A stretch of DNA of 64,000 bases, from contig NZ_SJPF01000001.1 in NCBI RefSeq assembly GCF_007859755.1, positions 587,003-651,002 on the forward strand, in the 5' to 3' direction. Shown here piece by piece: positions 54,599 through 63,418 of the stretch; position 1 is the stretch's first letter, and each line of letters starts with the position of its first letter. The translations under genes were made by a program, and so were the position numbers. Source of the DNA: Blastopirellula retiformator (GTDB lineage Bacteria > Planctomycetota > Planctomycetia > Pirellulales > Pirellulaceae). Under the pieces are notes generated by a model. It worked only from the letters and a program-made list of their open reading frames with translations, had not been told where the DNA came from and ran no database searches.

Positions 54599-54754
54599 TT
54601 CACTCTCGTCGTCCTATGGCAGGACGCCCTTCTATCGCTACCCGGCGGCGCTACGATGTACCTCGCCAGCGCCCTACCGGTTATCTTCCGTTCGGTCCAA
54701 AGTCGTTGGACTATTGTAGAACAGTTCTGCGATCGTGGGCGCCGCCCAGACCGA

Positions 54755-55627
54755 CTAATCGTTAGAGCCGTAGTGGAAAATGCACCAAATCGCTTGAAAT
54801 GCGTCGCGGAGGCCGATCTTCTTGCCCCCTTTCCAGCTGCGGGCGTTGTACGAAATCGGCCGCTCGACAATTCGGAATTTGCGTCGTGCCAGCTTGGCCG
54901 TAATCTCCGGCTCGAAGCCGAATCGGTCTTGCTCGATCGTCACCGAACGCAATGCCGAAATCCGCATCGCCTTGTAGCAGGTCTCCATGTCGGTGATCCG
55001 CAGCCCGGTCTTCCAGTTCGAGAGCCAAGTCAACAGGCGATTGCCGGCGCGATGAATCAGCGACGAATTGAGATGACGCGATTCGCGAAAGCGCGAGCCA
55101 TAGGAGACGTCCGCTTCTCCTTCCAAAATCGGCTGGATGACCGTCAGGATGTCATTCGGATCGTATTCCAGATCGGCGTCTTGGACCACCACAATCTCGC
55201 CGGTTGCCGCCTGAAACCCAGTTCGCAGCGACGCTCCTTTGCCCTGGTTACGATCGTGGTATTTAATCTGCAGATCGATGTAGTGGGCGACCCGAGCCAA
55301 CACGTCGCGCGTACCATCGGTGCTGCAGTCATCGACCACGATAATCTCGGTATCGACCGGAAGTTGATCGATCCGGCGAATCACTTTCTCAATCGTCTCC
55401 CGCTCGTTGTACACCGGAATCACGACGCTCAAGCGGAAGCCCGGCGGATAGGCGCTCTTGTCGCGCTCGCCCTGTTCGCCCGCTGATTGCTCGTCTTCGG
55501 CGTCGAGCGCGTGCGACAGGCGATCGATCTCGTCCAAGCGACGGTCGATCGCGGTAATCGTTTCCCCTTCCCAATCAAAAGCTTCCTGCGGCATGTTGGC
55601 AGGACGCGAGATCGTCAAGGCTGGCAT
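54755..55627 (-). CDS. GT2 glycosyltransferase, dolichyl-phosphate mannose synthase-like
   Basis: 290 residues. GT-A motifs: LSVVIPVYNERETIEKVI, EIIVVDDCSTDGTRDVL, and EIVVVQDADLEYDPNDI (metal DxD-like). The C-terminal motif RFRIVERPISYNARSWKGGK-like is present as KFRIVERPISYNARSWKGGK. The first 60 residues are an acidic extension. It follows the GT-C-like membrane gene by 2 bp, consistent with making the polyprenyl-phosphate sugar used by the latter. Confidence 0.9.
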   Translation of the reverse strand: MPALTISRPANMPQEAFDWEGETITAIDRRLDEIDRLSHALDAEDEQSAGEQGERDKSAYPPGFRLSVVIPVYNERETIEKVIRRIDQLPVDTEIIVVDDCSTDGTRDVLARVAHYIDLQIKYHDRNQGKGASLRTGFQAATGEIVVVQDADLEYDPNDILTVIQPILEGEADVSYGSRFRESRHLNSSLIHRAGNRLLTWLSNWKTGLRITDMETCYKAMRISALRSVTIEQDRFGFEPEITAKLARRKFRIVERPISYNARSWKGGKKIGLRDAFQAIWCIFHYGSND

Positions 55628-55629
55628 GG

Positions 55630-57396
55630 TTACTGTTCCTTAGATTTTTGAGCTTGCATGATGGTAGGTGCGGCCAAAGCGACGTCGCGGCAGGGTACCG
55701 GATGTGCAGGCCACGATACGGCGCCAAGCTGCGGGGCATCGCCAATTTGGCGCTCTTGAACAGGAATAAACTGCGGCGAATCAGGATCGCCATACTCAGA
55801 ACTGCGCCCCCAAACTTGGGCGAGTGAGTCTTGATAGAGCAACGTCCAACGATCGGCGCGCTCTTGCATCGCCTCGGTCGAATAAGGTTGGCCGCGATCG
55901 ATCAACACCAGATCGGGACGACCATACGCCAGCACGCGACCGGCGTCGGATGGCCCTGAGTGCGGCCCGCGATTGCGGTGTTTCGGGTCGGGGCCCAAGA
56001 TCAGATCGAAGTGCATGTCGAGCACTTCCTGCGGATAGCCGGTTCGAAACCGCCCGTCGAATTGCAGTTGGGTATCGCCATCAGCGGCCAACGCATGAAT
56101 CGCATACTGCGCCCAGTTGTAGGTCGCCACCAGACGCCCCTTCAGATGATGGTCGGCCATGAACTGAATTGCCGAAACTGGGTATTGATCGCGCGGCGTC
56201 GGCATCTGCGAAAGCCGCGGCAAAAGGGCCGCAATCAACACTAGGTAGACGACCGCCAGGCCGCCCCCCATGATCCAGTCTTGACGCGGCGATGTTGATT
56301 GTTTGGCTGCATCGGCGGCGCCAAAGCAGCGGCTCCACGCCGAGGCGAAGTGAGGCGCAATCCACAGGCCGAACAAGATCGCCAGAAACGGCGTGTGACG
56401 CTGATGCGCCGTCGCCTGCCAGGCGACCAGCCCGGTGATCGCCACTTGCGTAAAGTCGAGCGGCTTGCGGCTGAGCACGATCGCAAAGATCAATGCCGCC
56501 ACAAGCGCAAAGAAGGCGAACGACGCTAGGTTCAGTTCATACAGTGGGTGCCACTCGGTGATCTCCGGGCGGGCCGTTCCGAGCGACGCCAGCAACCAAC
56601 GATGCAAGTTCGGTCCGTACGGATTGACCAGCGTTGCTAGTCCCCCGACCACCGCCATCAACGTCAGCCGCCGCATCATTCCGGCGCCAGCCCAACCGCG
56701 ATCAAGCGCCAGCTCGAGAAAGCGACAGCCCAGGTAGGCGACAAAGACCGCATAGCCCGCCACAAATCCGCCATGGGCGTTGGCCCAGACAAAGAAGAGC
56801 GGCACGCAGAGCCAGAGCGCCTTCATCTGCGGATGCCGTGCGGCGAGCGGCTGGTAGTCTTTGCGGCGGAATTGGGCGCCGAGCCAAGGCAATCGCCAGT
56901 CATCACGCCACCCGGCGAAGCATCGATCGAGCAGCAGGATCAACACCGTAAACAGCGCGAAGCTGGAGAGTTGCGGCCGGGCGTTCCAATGATTCGTAAA
57001 GTTGAGCGCCACCAGCAACGCAATGACGCCAGAGACCAGCAGCGGCGTTCGCTTCGCTTCGCACCGCCACAAGATGACGCCGACAATCGCCAAGCCCAGC
57101 AAGCACTTCCCCCACAACAGGCCGACCGGCCCAATCGTATCGGCGCCAATCGCTAGCATAATTTCGCTTAGATTTTCGTGATTGATCCAGCGATAGCCTT
57201 CGGCGGTATAGCTGTAGGTGGTGGTCGCCGGCAGTCCCTCGCGCAGCAGATCGTTTCCATATTGGACATGGCCCCACAGATCGGGATCGGCGACATTCGG
57301 CGTCACCGCCATGGCGGCCGCCAATAGGATCGCGCCCAACATGCCCCAGTGAAGAAAATCATGGGCTGAAGTTGCAGATGGGGAATCGGCTGACAT
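55630..57396 (-). CDS. GT-C-like polytopic membrane protein
   Basis: 588 residues with about ten helices. The N-terminal loop DPDLWGHVQYGNDLL, then TYSYTAEGYRWINHENLSE, has the acidic site of GT-C enzymes after the first helix. The C-terminal part is a soluble domain with PRDQYPVSAIQFMADHHLKG and a FDGRFRTGYP motif. No family name recognised with certainty. It precedes the GT2 gene by 2 bp on the same strand and likely acts with it. Confidence 0.72.
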   Translation of the reverse strand: MSADSPSATSAHDFLHWGMLGAILLAAAMAVTPNVADPDLWGHVQYGNDLLREGLPATTTYSYTAEGYRWINHENLSEIMLAIGADTIGPVGLLWGKCLLGLAIVGVILWRCEAKRTPLLVSGVIALLVALNFTNHWNARPQLSSFALFTVLILLLDRCFAGWRDDWRLPWLGAQFRRKDYQPLAARHPQMKALWLCVPLFFVWANAHGGFVAGYAVFVAYLGCRFLELALDRGWAGAGMMRRLTLMAVVGGLATLVNPYGPNLHRWLLASLGTARPEITEWHPLYELNLASFAFFALVAALIFAIVLSRKPLDFTQVAITGLVAWQATAHQRHTPFLAILFGLWIAPHFASAWSRCFGAADAAKQSTSPRQDWIMGGGLAVVYLVLIAALLPRLSQMPTPRDQYPVSAIQFMADHHLKGRLVATYNWAQYAIHALAADGDTQLQFDGRFRTGYPQEVLDMHFDLILGPDPKHRNRGPHSGPSDAGRVLAYGRPDLVLIDRGQPYSTEAMQERADRWTLLYQDSLAQVWGRSSEYGDPDSPQFIPVQERQIGDAPQLGAVSWPAHPVPCRDVALAAPTIMQAQKSKEQ

Positions 57397-57655
57397 GGCG
57401 AAAAAGGGGTCGAAAGGGTCGGAGTCGCTCCAGAATCTCTGCCAAAGAGTAGGTCATACAGTTGCATCGGCTGAAAATCGGGCCCAGACTGCGGGAATCT
57501 GGTAGAAAAAACCCCGCAAATCCATATTTAATGGTCCACCGCACCGCGTCACCCCGCCTAACACGTTCCGATTCTGCCGACTATGATGGGAACCTCTGGC
57601 CTGCACCCACTTGGGGAGCAGGGGTTCCGTCCTTCCCTTTCGATCAGTTCGCCCC

Positions 57656-58093
57656 ATGAAAATCGTCGTCGCTTCCGACCACGCCGGCTTTCTCTATAAG
57701 CAAGCGATTTTGGAGCATTTGCAGAAACTGGGGCACGAAACGGCCGACTACGGCACGTTTTCCCCTGATTCGTGCGATTACCCCGACTTCATCATCCCAG
57801 CCGCCAAAGCGGTCGCCGACGGCAAGTTTGAGCGAGGAATCGTGCTCGGGGGCTCCGGCAACGGCGAGGCGATCGCGGCCAACCGGGTGAAAGGGGTCCG
57901 CTGCGCTTACTGCTGGAACCTGGAAACGGCCAAGCTCGGCCGCAAACATAACAAGGCGAACGTCATCGCAATCGGCGAGCGGTTGATCGAATTGCCGCTG
58001 GCGCTACAGATCGTCGACGCCTGGCTGGCGGAAGAGTTTGAAGGGGATCGACACGAACGTCGCATTGCGAAGCTCGACGAGCCGATCAACTAG
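57656..58093 (+). CDS. rpiB: ribose 5-phosphate isomerase B
   Basis: 145 residues. ASDHAGF, GGSGNGEAIAANRVKGVRCA and CWNLETAKLGRKHNKANV are RpiB hallmarks. The catalytic Cys of some RpiB (in GTGIG-type) is replaced here, as is common, by GGSGNGE. It interconverts ribose 5-phosphate and ribulose 5-phosphate. Its TAG stop lies in the CTAG target of the following MITE. Confidence 0.92.
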   Translation: MKIVVASDHAGFLYKQAILEHLQKLGHETADYGTFSPDSCDYPDFIIPAAKAVADGKFERGIVLGGSGNGEAIAANRVKGVRCAYCWNLETAKLGRKHNKANVIAIGERLIELPLALQIVDAWLAEEFEGDRHERRIAKLDEPIN

Positions 58094-58252
58094 AGCGGTT
58101 TTCCTCCATCTGTATCGTTCTGGCTGGTTGCGGCCGCGCTGGTCGGCGTTGACCTGCATCGACGAATCTTGAGGATTCGCCTGCTTCGGTCGCCTTGACC
58201 AGCTTGCCTCACTAACGCCAGAAACGATACAGCTATCCGAAAAACGCTCTAG
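58090..58252 (+). mobile_element. MITE family 2, full copy, with CTAG target duplication
   Basis: 155-bp element (58094-58248) between direct CTAG repeats. Terminal inverted repeats of about 32 bp are imperfect (AGCGGTTTTCC... against AGCGTTTTTCG..., sharing CTGTATCGTT and CTGGC). The inner part also pairs (GCTGGTC/GACCAGC, CGAATC/GATTCG around TTGA), so the whole element can fold as one long hairpin. The flanking CTAG copies contain both stop codons of rpiB (plus strand) and the lipoyl-like gene (minus strand). Confidence 0.92.
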
Positions 58253-58512
58253 TTCCGCTCGTCGCTAGCAACGATGGAGCCCAGCATCTGACCGACTTCG
58301 ATCCGGTCGTCCTCATCCACCATCTTGGTCGTCAAGATTCCGGTCGCCGGAGCGACGACGTCAAACGTCACTTCGCCGGCAAAGACTTCCAACAAGCGGT
58401 CTCCCTGATAGACCGACTTCCCTTTCGAGACCAGCCACATGCTGGCGCGAAGGGTCGAGTCTTCCAGACCAAGGTCGGGCAAAATCAGCGGGACTTGGCG
58501 AACTTCTGACAT
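58249..58512 (-). CDS. stand-alone lipoyl/biotinyl-like domain lacking the modified lysine
   Basis: 87 residues from ATG 58512. The fold is that of E2 lipoyl domains: ILPDLG, SMWLVSKGKSVYQGDRLLEV, VVAPATGILTTKM, and VGQMLGSIVAS. The lipoyl attachment site ETDKA reads FAGEV, so Lys is replaced by Glu47. It therefore cannot be lipoylated or biotinylated there. Its stop TAG is in the MITE-2 flank. Function is unknown. Confidence 0.8.
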   Translation of the reverse strand: MSEVRQVPLILPDLGLEDSTLRASMWLVSKGKSVYQGDRLLEVFAGEVTFDVVAPATGILTTKMVDEDDRIEVGQMLGSIVASDERN

Positions 58513-58613
58513 AGATGGCAAAACCGCGCGGTCGATGTTTTCAGTGAATGTGCGGCGAAATAAATAACGGCCAGCGGCGATCAGAACAAGGGCAAATCGA
58601 AATCACCTGACGA

Positions 58614-58646
58614 TAAAAAGGACGTGCGCCTTGCCGCGCACGTCCC
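58614..58646 (-). terminator. intrinsic terminator of the PDZ gene (minus strand)
   Basis: On the minus strand GGACGTGCG and CGCACGTCC pair around an 8-nt loop, followed by TTTTTATC. It serves the PDZ gene that ends at 58683. Confidence 0.82.
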
Positions 58647-58682
58647 CTCATCCCTCTTCTACCTGGCGAGACAGGTCTGCTT

Positions 58683-59633
58683 CTAGATCGCGTGATCGTC
58701 TTCCGCAGGCGGCTGCGGCGTCTCTTCGCCCGCGCCGCGCATCTGCGATTTCATTTCCTCCAACATCTGACGGATCTCTTGCAGCTGCTGCTGCATCATC
58801 GGACCGTTGAGCCCCGGCCCCATCATCGATTGAATGTTCAAACCTCCGTGCGGGCCAAACACGCCGCTTTCGACGGCTCGCTTCGCCAACGTCCGCACTT
58901 CCGGCGGCAACTGATTCAGGTGCTCGGCGTCGACGTCATACGTCTTCCCGTCATGCTCGACATGGACCATCGCCGGGCCGTCTCCTTCGCGCGACACGCG
59001 AACCTTGATCGCTACTCCGCTCGAACTGTCCATCAAATGCATTTGCGGCTTCATACCCGGTTGCGGCATCACCTGACCCGGTCCGATAAACCGCCGCATG
59101 ATCGGCGCTTCGGCCGCGCCCTCGACGCCCTGCATCAAGCCTGACTGGGCGATCGCCACCACATCGGCTTGCGTCAACTTACGCGGGGTGACTTCCAGCG
59201 ATTTCTCTTGGCCGTTATGCAAGAGGACCAGCTTCAGCGATTTGCCTTCCCCTTCGCGAACGGCGTCGACCAACGTGCGCGCGTCGGTCATCGGCTGACC
59301 ATTCAGCTCCAGCACGACGTCTTCCGCTTCCAGGCCCGCTTCCGCGGCAGGGCTGCCGTCAAAGACCCCTTCGACAAAGACCCCCTTGTCGGCCAGTTGC
59401 GGCACATGTCGCTTTAACAGGCTCGGCATCTCGGCGGCCATCTTCGCGCCAATCCAATAGCGATCGGTCGCTTGCTCTAACGATTCCGCTTTCTCAGCGG
59501 GGGCAGGTTCTTCAAGCGGTTTCGCTTCCACAACTTTGCCGCCGGCCTCTTGAGCCAGCAGTACGTTTCCGCCGCCAATACTCGCGGCCATCGCGGCTAA
59601 CATGAGCCCTTTGGAATACCAATCCAATTTCAT
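58683..59633 (-). CDS. secreted PDZ-domain protein
   Basis: 316 residues from ATG 59633, preceded by GGGAG. Signal peptide (LMLAAMAASIGGGNVLLAQE). PDZ core at about 90-150: GVFVEGVFDGSPAAEAGLEA, DVVLELNGQPMTDARTLVDA. The C-terminal part is Met/Gly/Pro-rich with helical Gln/Glu repeats (MMQQQLQEIRQMLEEMK). No protease domain. It is third in a sigma / anti-sigma / PDZ operon, like RseP-type signalling gene sets but lacking the protease itself. Confidence 0.85.
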   Translation of the reverse strand: MKLDWYSKGLMLAAMAASIGGGNVLLAQEAGGKVVEAKPLEEPAPAEKAESLEQATDRYWIGAKMAAEMPSLLKRHVPQLADKGVFVEGVFDGSPAAEAGLEAEDVVLELNGQPMTDARTLVDAVREGEGKSLKLVLLHNGQEKSLEVTPRKLTQADVVAIAQSGLMQGVEGAAEAPIMRRFIGPGQVMPQPGMKPQMHLMDSSSGVAIKVRVSREGDGPAMVHVEHDGKTYDVDAEHLNQLPPEVRTLAKRAVESGVFGPHGGLNIQSMMGPGLNGPMMQQQLQEIRQMLEEMKSQMRGAGEETPQPPAEDDHAI

Positions 59634-59696
59634 GTTTGCAAACTCCCTACCTGGTTCGAGTTGGCGTCGCATGCAGTCGACGACGCTGGTCATCCG

Positions 59697-60389
59697 TTAC
59701 GGAAAGTAATGCTTCGGGGGCGGCTGAATGTAAAGTTCCTGCACCGGAACGACCGCCTCACGTCCATCTTGTAATTTCACCGGCAGCCATTGCTGCTTCT
59801 GCTGAATCGCCCGACCTTCGTCGCTCAGCTGTTGCAACTCTGCCGGGCTCATTCCAAACGACGTCGGAAATGGGGCGTTCGGATTGAACGGCTTGCTTTC
59901 GTCAATCGCGATCGGCACCCGGTCAACGCCGTCTCCGCTGCGATAGTTGACGAACAGCGGCCGCTCTTGCGGGATATTTTCAGAATTATTAGAAACCGCC
60001 AGCGCCTCGCCGCCGGTTCCATTGGTTCCGCCGCCAGCGGGCCCCGTCATCCACGGGGCCGCCATCTGTCCGGCGATAAACGCAATCAAAACCGACGCGG
60101 CAAGCGCCGCCAGCTGGCCAGTGCGGCCATCCCAGCCGCGGGCGCCGTGGAGGATCGGCGCCGCGACGGGAGACTCGGTGGCGGGGGAAAACGCCACGGG
60201 GTGGGAATCGACGACCGGCGGCATCGCTTGCCGCAAGACTTGGTTCTCGACAAAGGAGAGCGCACAATCGCGCCACGCTCCTGTCTGCTCCAACTTGGTT
60301 AGTAGGTCTTGCTCTTGCTTGGCCGATAGCTCGCCATCGACTAGCAGATCAATTTGTCGTTGTCGTTCGATTCGTTCGTGTTCGTTCAT
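59697..60389 (-). CDS. anti-sigma factor-like single-pass protein
   Basis: 230 residues. Cytoplasmic N-terminus (1-70) begins with a short conserved helix pattern (RQIDLLVDGELSAKQEQDLL) typical of anti-sigma domains, then one helix (QLAALAASVLIAFIAGQMAA), then a periplasmic part. It overlaps the sigma gene by 4 bp (ATGA), showing translational coupling. Confidence 0.83.
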   Translation of the reverse strand: MNEHERIERQRQIDLLVDGELSAKQEQDLLTKLEQTGAWRDCALSFVENQVLRQAMPPVVDSHPVAFSPATESPVAAPILHGARGWDGRTGQLAALAASVLIAFIAGQMAAPWMTGPAGGGTNGTGGEALAVSNNSENIPQERPLFVNYRSGDGVDRVPIAIDESKPFNPNAPFPTSFGMSPAELQQLSDEGRAIQQKQQWLPVKLQDGREAVVPVQELYIQPPPKHYFP

Positions 60390-60976
60390 GACCGGGTCGC
60401 TCCTGCGACGCTCCGTACTCGTAGTTTGTCGCGCAGTCGCCCGCGAGCCCTGTGCAGTCGCGCTTCCACGGCGCTATGGCTCGCGCCGATCCTGTCGGCG
60501 ATCTGCTGATAGTTCCAATTGTCGATGTACTTCAGCAGCAAGATCTCCGCGTCGCGCTGCGGCAGTTCGGCGAGCGCCTCGCGAACTTGCTGTTGCCGTT
60601 CGTCCGCTAATAGCCAGACGAGCGGATCTCGCTCGTCGGCCGCGGGGGCCTCTTGAGCAAAACGTTCGATCTTTTGTTGCTGCCGCCCCGACTTGCGCCG
60701 CAGTTGCAACGCTTGCCGCACGGCGATCTGGTATAGCCAAGGTCCGACGCGGTCGAGATCCCGCAGCTTGTCGCTGCCAGTGATCGCCGCGGCGAACGTC
60801 TCCTGAAAGGCGTCTTCCACGTCCTCGCTGTTCCGCAATCGCGCGTACAGGATAGCGCGCAGCCATCGCTCGTGTTCGGCGATAATGGCGGGCCAGTCAG
60901 GTTTCGGTTGCTTGTCGGCGCTGCTAGGCAAGGTCGCGGCTCTCCGTTGTGAATTGATAGTTGCCGCCGGCGGCAT
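60386..60976 (-). CDS. ECF-type RNA polymerase sigma factor
   Basis: 196 residues from ATG 60976, preceded by AAGAGA. Sigma region 2: LRNSEDVEDAFQETFAAAI; region 4: LPQRDAEILLLKYIDNWNYQ, then QIADRIGASHSAVEARLHRA. Its anti-sigma is the next gene. An alternative start at 61030 would add 18 residues. Target genes are not evident. Confidence 0.9.
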   Translation of the reverse strand: MPPAATINSQRRAATLPSSADKQPKPDWPAIIAEHERWLRAILYARLRNSEDVEDAFQETFAAAITGSDKLRDLDRVGPWLYQIAVRQALQLRRKSGRQQQKIERFAQEAPAADERDPLVWLLADERQQQVREALAELPQRDAEILLLKYIDNWNYQQIADRIGASHSAVEARLHRARGRLRDKLRVRSVAGATRS

Positions 60977-61160
60977 TCTCTTGCGACAAATTTTGAGAAA
61001 AAGTAGGCCCGATTGAGATCTGTGGCGCAACTTCCCTTTCTACGCACAAAAACTTGGCACGGTTTTGCTCATTAGGCCCGGCAAATCTAGACTTTCGGTG
61101 TGCGGCCCGACATAATGCGCCAGCCCTTTTCACCCGATTATTTCCACGCAAACCCTGATC

Positions 61161-61317
61161 TTAGCAGTCCGTTGATTTTCTGAACGGGCTGCTGGATCGC
61201 AGGGATGCGATCCCAAAATAGCGACGTAAGTCGTTATTTTGCGAGCCGCGAAGAGCTATGCTCTGAGCCTGGCGAGGTTGGAAAATGCCACGAGGGCATT
61301 TTTCAACAGGCAGTTAG
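61161..61317 (+). mobile_element. MITE family 1, copy D, with TTAG target duplication
   Basis: 149-bp element (61165-61313) between direct TTAG repeats, same orientation as copies B and E. Hairpins: CAAAATAGCGAC/GTCGTTATTTTG, and GGAAAATGCC/GGGCATTTTTC. It lies between the sigma factor promoter region and galM. Confidence 0.9.
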
Positions 61318-61349
61318 CGCCACTTACACGCCCCTAGGGGAGTCGAGAA

Positions 61350-62504
61350 ATGCCCAAAATTATGCGATGCTGGTCCCTCTTGTTGTTGGTCGCGAGCCTC
61401 TTGGGGACGCAGTTCGTCCTCGCCGCCGATCCAGCGCAAACCGCCGCAAAGAGTAACCCCGAAATGTCGATTCAGTCACAACCCTTCGGCAAAACCGCCA
61501 ACGGACAAGAGGTGACCCTGTTCACGGTGAAGAACGGGGATCTCGAAATGGAATTGATCAATTACGGCGCCACGATCGTTTCGCTGAAGGCGCCTGACAA
61601 AAATGGCGTCCTGGCCAACGTCAACGCCGGCCTGGACGACGTCGCTTTGTACGAAGGAGGCCATCCCTACTTCGGCGCCACCGTCGGTCGCTACGCCAAC
61701 CGCATCGCCAAAGGCAAATTCTCGCTGAATGGCAAGGAATATAGCCTGGCCCTGAACAACGGCGAAAACACCCTGCACGGCGGCGAAAAAGGTTTCAGCC
61801 GCTACGTCTGGGACGCCAAGCAGGTGCAGGAAGCCCACGGCATCGGCGTCACCTTCACCCGCACCAGCCCTGATGGCGAAGAAGGCTACCCCGGCGATTT
61901 GACCGTCAGCGTCAGCTATTTGCTGACCAGCGACAATCAGTTGATCATGGAATACCAAGCGACCACCGACGCCGCGACCGTCTTGAACCTGACCAATCAC
62001 TGCTACTGGAATCTGGCTGGCGCCGGCAGCGGCAAGGTCTACGATCATAAGTTGCAATTGGAAGCCAACACCTACGTCCCGGTCAGCGACGCCCTGATCC
62101 CGACCGGCGAGATCCTGACCGTCAAAGGGACCCCGATGGACTTCACCACCATGAAGCCGATCGGCCAAGACCTGCAAGCGACCGGCGGCGATCCGATTGG
62201 TTACGACCACTGTTTCGTCCTTCGCAGCCAAGACGGCAAGCTGGCCCTGGCCGCCACCGTCAAAGAGCCGAAGTCAGGCCGCGTGATGGAAATCTACACC
62301 ACCGAGCCGGGCATTCAGCTTTACACCGGTAACTTCCTGAGCGGCAGCCCGGCTGAAGCCCGGATCGGCCAACACGAAGCGTTCTGCCTGGAAACGCAAC
62401 ACTATCCCGACACGCCGAACCAGCCGAACTTCCCTTCGGCCACGCTCCAGCCGGGCGAAGAGTTTCGTTCGCAAACGGTTCACAAGTTCAGCGTCGAAAA
62501 GTAA
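61350..62504 (+). CDS. galM: secreted aldose 1-epimerase (mutarotase)
   Basis: 384 residues with signal peptide (RCWSLLLLVASLLGTQFVLA). GalM motifs: NTLHGGEKGFSRYVWD, LNLTNHCYWNLAG with the catalytic His, and AFCLETQHYPDTPNQPNFP with the catalytic Glu. It interconverts alpha and beta hexoses. Export suggests action on sugars in the periplasm. GGGGAG precedes the ATG. Confidence 0.93.
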   Translation: MPKIMRCWSLLLLVASLLGTQFVLAADPAQTAAKSNPEMSIQSQPFGKTANGQEVTLFTVKNGDLEMELINYGATIVSLKAPDKNGVLANVNAGLDDVALYEGGHPYFGATVGRYANRIAKGKFSLNGKEYSLALNNGENTLHGGEKGFSRYVWDAKQVQEAHGIGVTFTRTSPDGEEGYPGDLTVSVSYLLTSDNQLIMEYQATTDAATVLNLTNHCYWNLAGAGSGKVYDHKLQLEANTYVPVSDALIPTGEILTVKGTPMDFTTMKPIGQDLQATGGDPIGYDHCFVLRSQDGKLALAATVKEPKSGRVMEIYTTEPGIQLYTGNFLSGSPAEARIGQHEAFCLETQHYPDTPNQPNFPSATLQPGEEFRSQTVHKFSVEK

Positions 62505-62525
62505 TCGCGCTGGACCAACCCAACC

Positions 62526-62558
62526 AAGCGGCGACCGGACTACCAGCGCCGCTTTTTT
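62526..62558 (+). terminator. intrinsic terminator after galM
   Basis: AGCGGCG and CGCCGCT pair around a 13-nt loop, followed by seven T residues. Confidence 0.88.
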
Positions 62559-62612
62559 TATGCGCAACCCGCGCGCGTGCCACGGCTCTGTGAGCCATCT
62601 CTTTTGCCCCGC

Positions 62613-62970
62613 CGGACCGGACCGTTTTCACTTTTTGGCCCTGCGGAAATCGACTGGACCGAGTTGCACGTTTTTTCTCGCCATCCTTGCGCCCTGCGCA
62701 ACTCACCCCCCAGAAACGACTTACCACCGGACCGGACCAAAAGCAAAAAACTGGACCAGCCGCCGCCCGTTTTTTAAGAGGCCCCAAGATAGTGGACTCG
62801 ACCCGCGCGTTTTTTTCGCGCCAGCGGCGGCAACTACTTAGCGCTCAAAGGGTGGACTGGACTGCGCTCAATTTTTTCGCCCACCATTGTCAAGCTGCGC
62901 AGTCTCGGAATCCGACTGGACCGGAGCGTTTCGTTTTTTCCACGGAGTGGACTGGACCGCGACGTTTTTC
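62613..62970 (+). repeat. irregular array of GGACTGGACC plus T-tract units
   Basis: About eight units start at 62613, 62651, 62727, 62750, 62791, 62851, 62912 and 62947. Each has a GGAC[T/C]GGAC-type core followed 10-20 nt later by a run of four to seven T residues. Spacing varies from about 23 to 76 bp, so this is not a simple tandem repeat or CRISPR. Related inverted units occur at 18454-18605. No coding sequence is supported here. Confidence 0.75.
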
Positions 62971-63418
62971 TAGCGAAGTCCCACCTGCTGTCTGCGGTTT
63001 CCGCGCGGCGAATCTTCGCCGCTGAATCGATGTCACGAATTGCCAAAGAACGCCCCCCAACGATCGCGCGACCGCCCCCCGCTGAAAGATCACCCCGCAA
63101 TCGACCAAAATTCCGTGCGCTTTGTCAACCGACTTATTTTTGGCCGGCCGCAGGAGAAACGAAACGACGCCTGGGGCGGTTGAGCATGGTGGGTCAGGCC
63201 TTGGCCTGACGATGCGTTGGCGTAGGTTGTCCATTGGTGAAACCGACGTACCTGCATGCCGTGCACTTCCGTGCGGATGCTGAGGCGATGGTTGTGCGGC
63301 AGGTCTTCAGGCCGAGGCCTGACCGACAACTGGCCAAGGCTGGTGGCGCCCGACGCGTCGTAAATTTGGCCTCCGTCCCTTTGATTCGTCTGAGAACCTC
63401 GCTAGTTCGATCAACACC
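62971..63418. other. intergenic region before the last MITE
   Basis: About 450 bp without a convincing gene. It contains a palindrome GTCAGGCCTTGGCCTGAC near 63191 and a second, related AGGCCGAGGCCTGAC near 63310. Short frames exist but none has family support. Confidence 0.4.

Noticed and set aside
61205..61456. Short ORFs starting MRSQNSDVSRYF in MITE copies B, D and E
   Set aside because: They recur only because the repeat recurs; no coding evidence, no ribosome-binding site, and they run out of the element into unrelated sequence.
62613..62970. CRISPR array
   Set aside because: The repeated core is only about 10 bp and the spacing is irregular.
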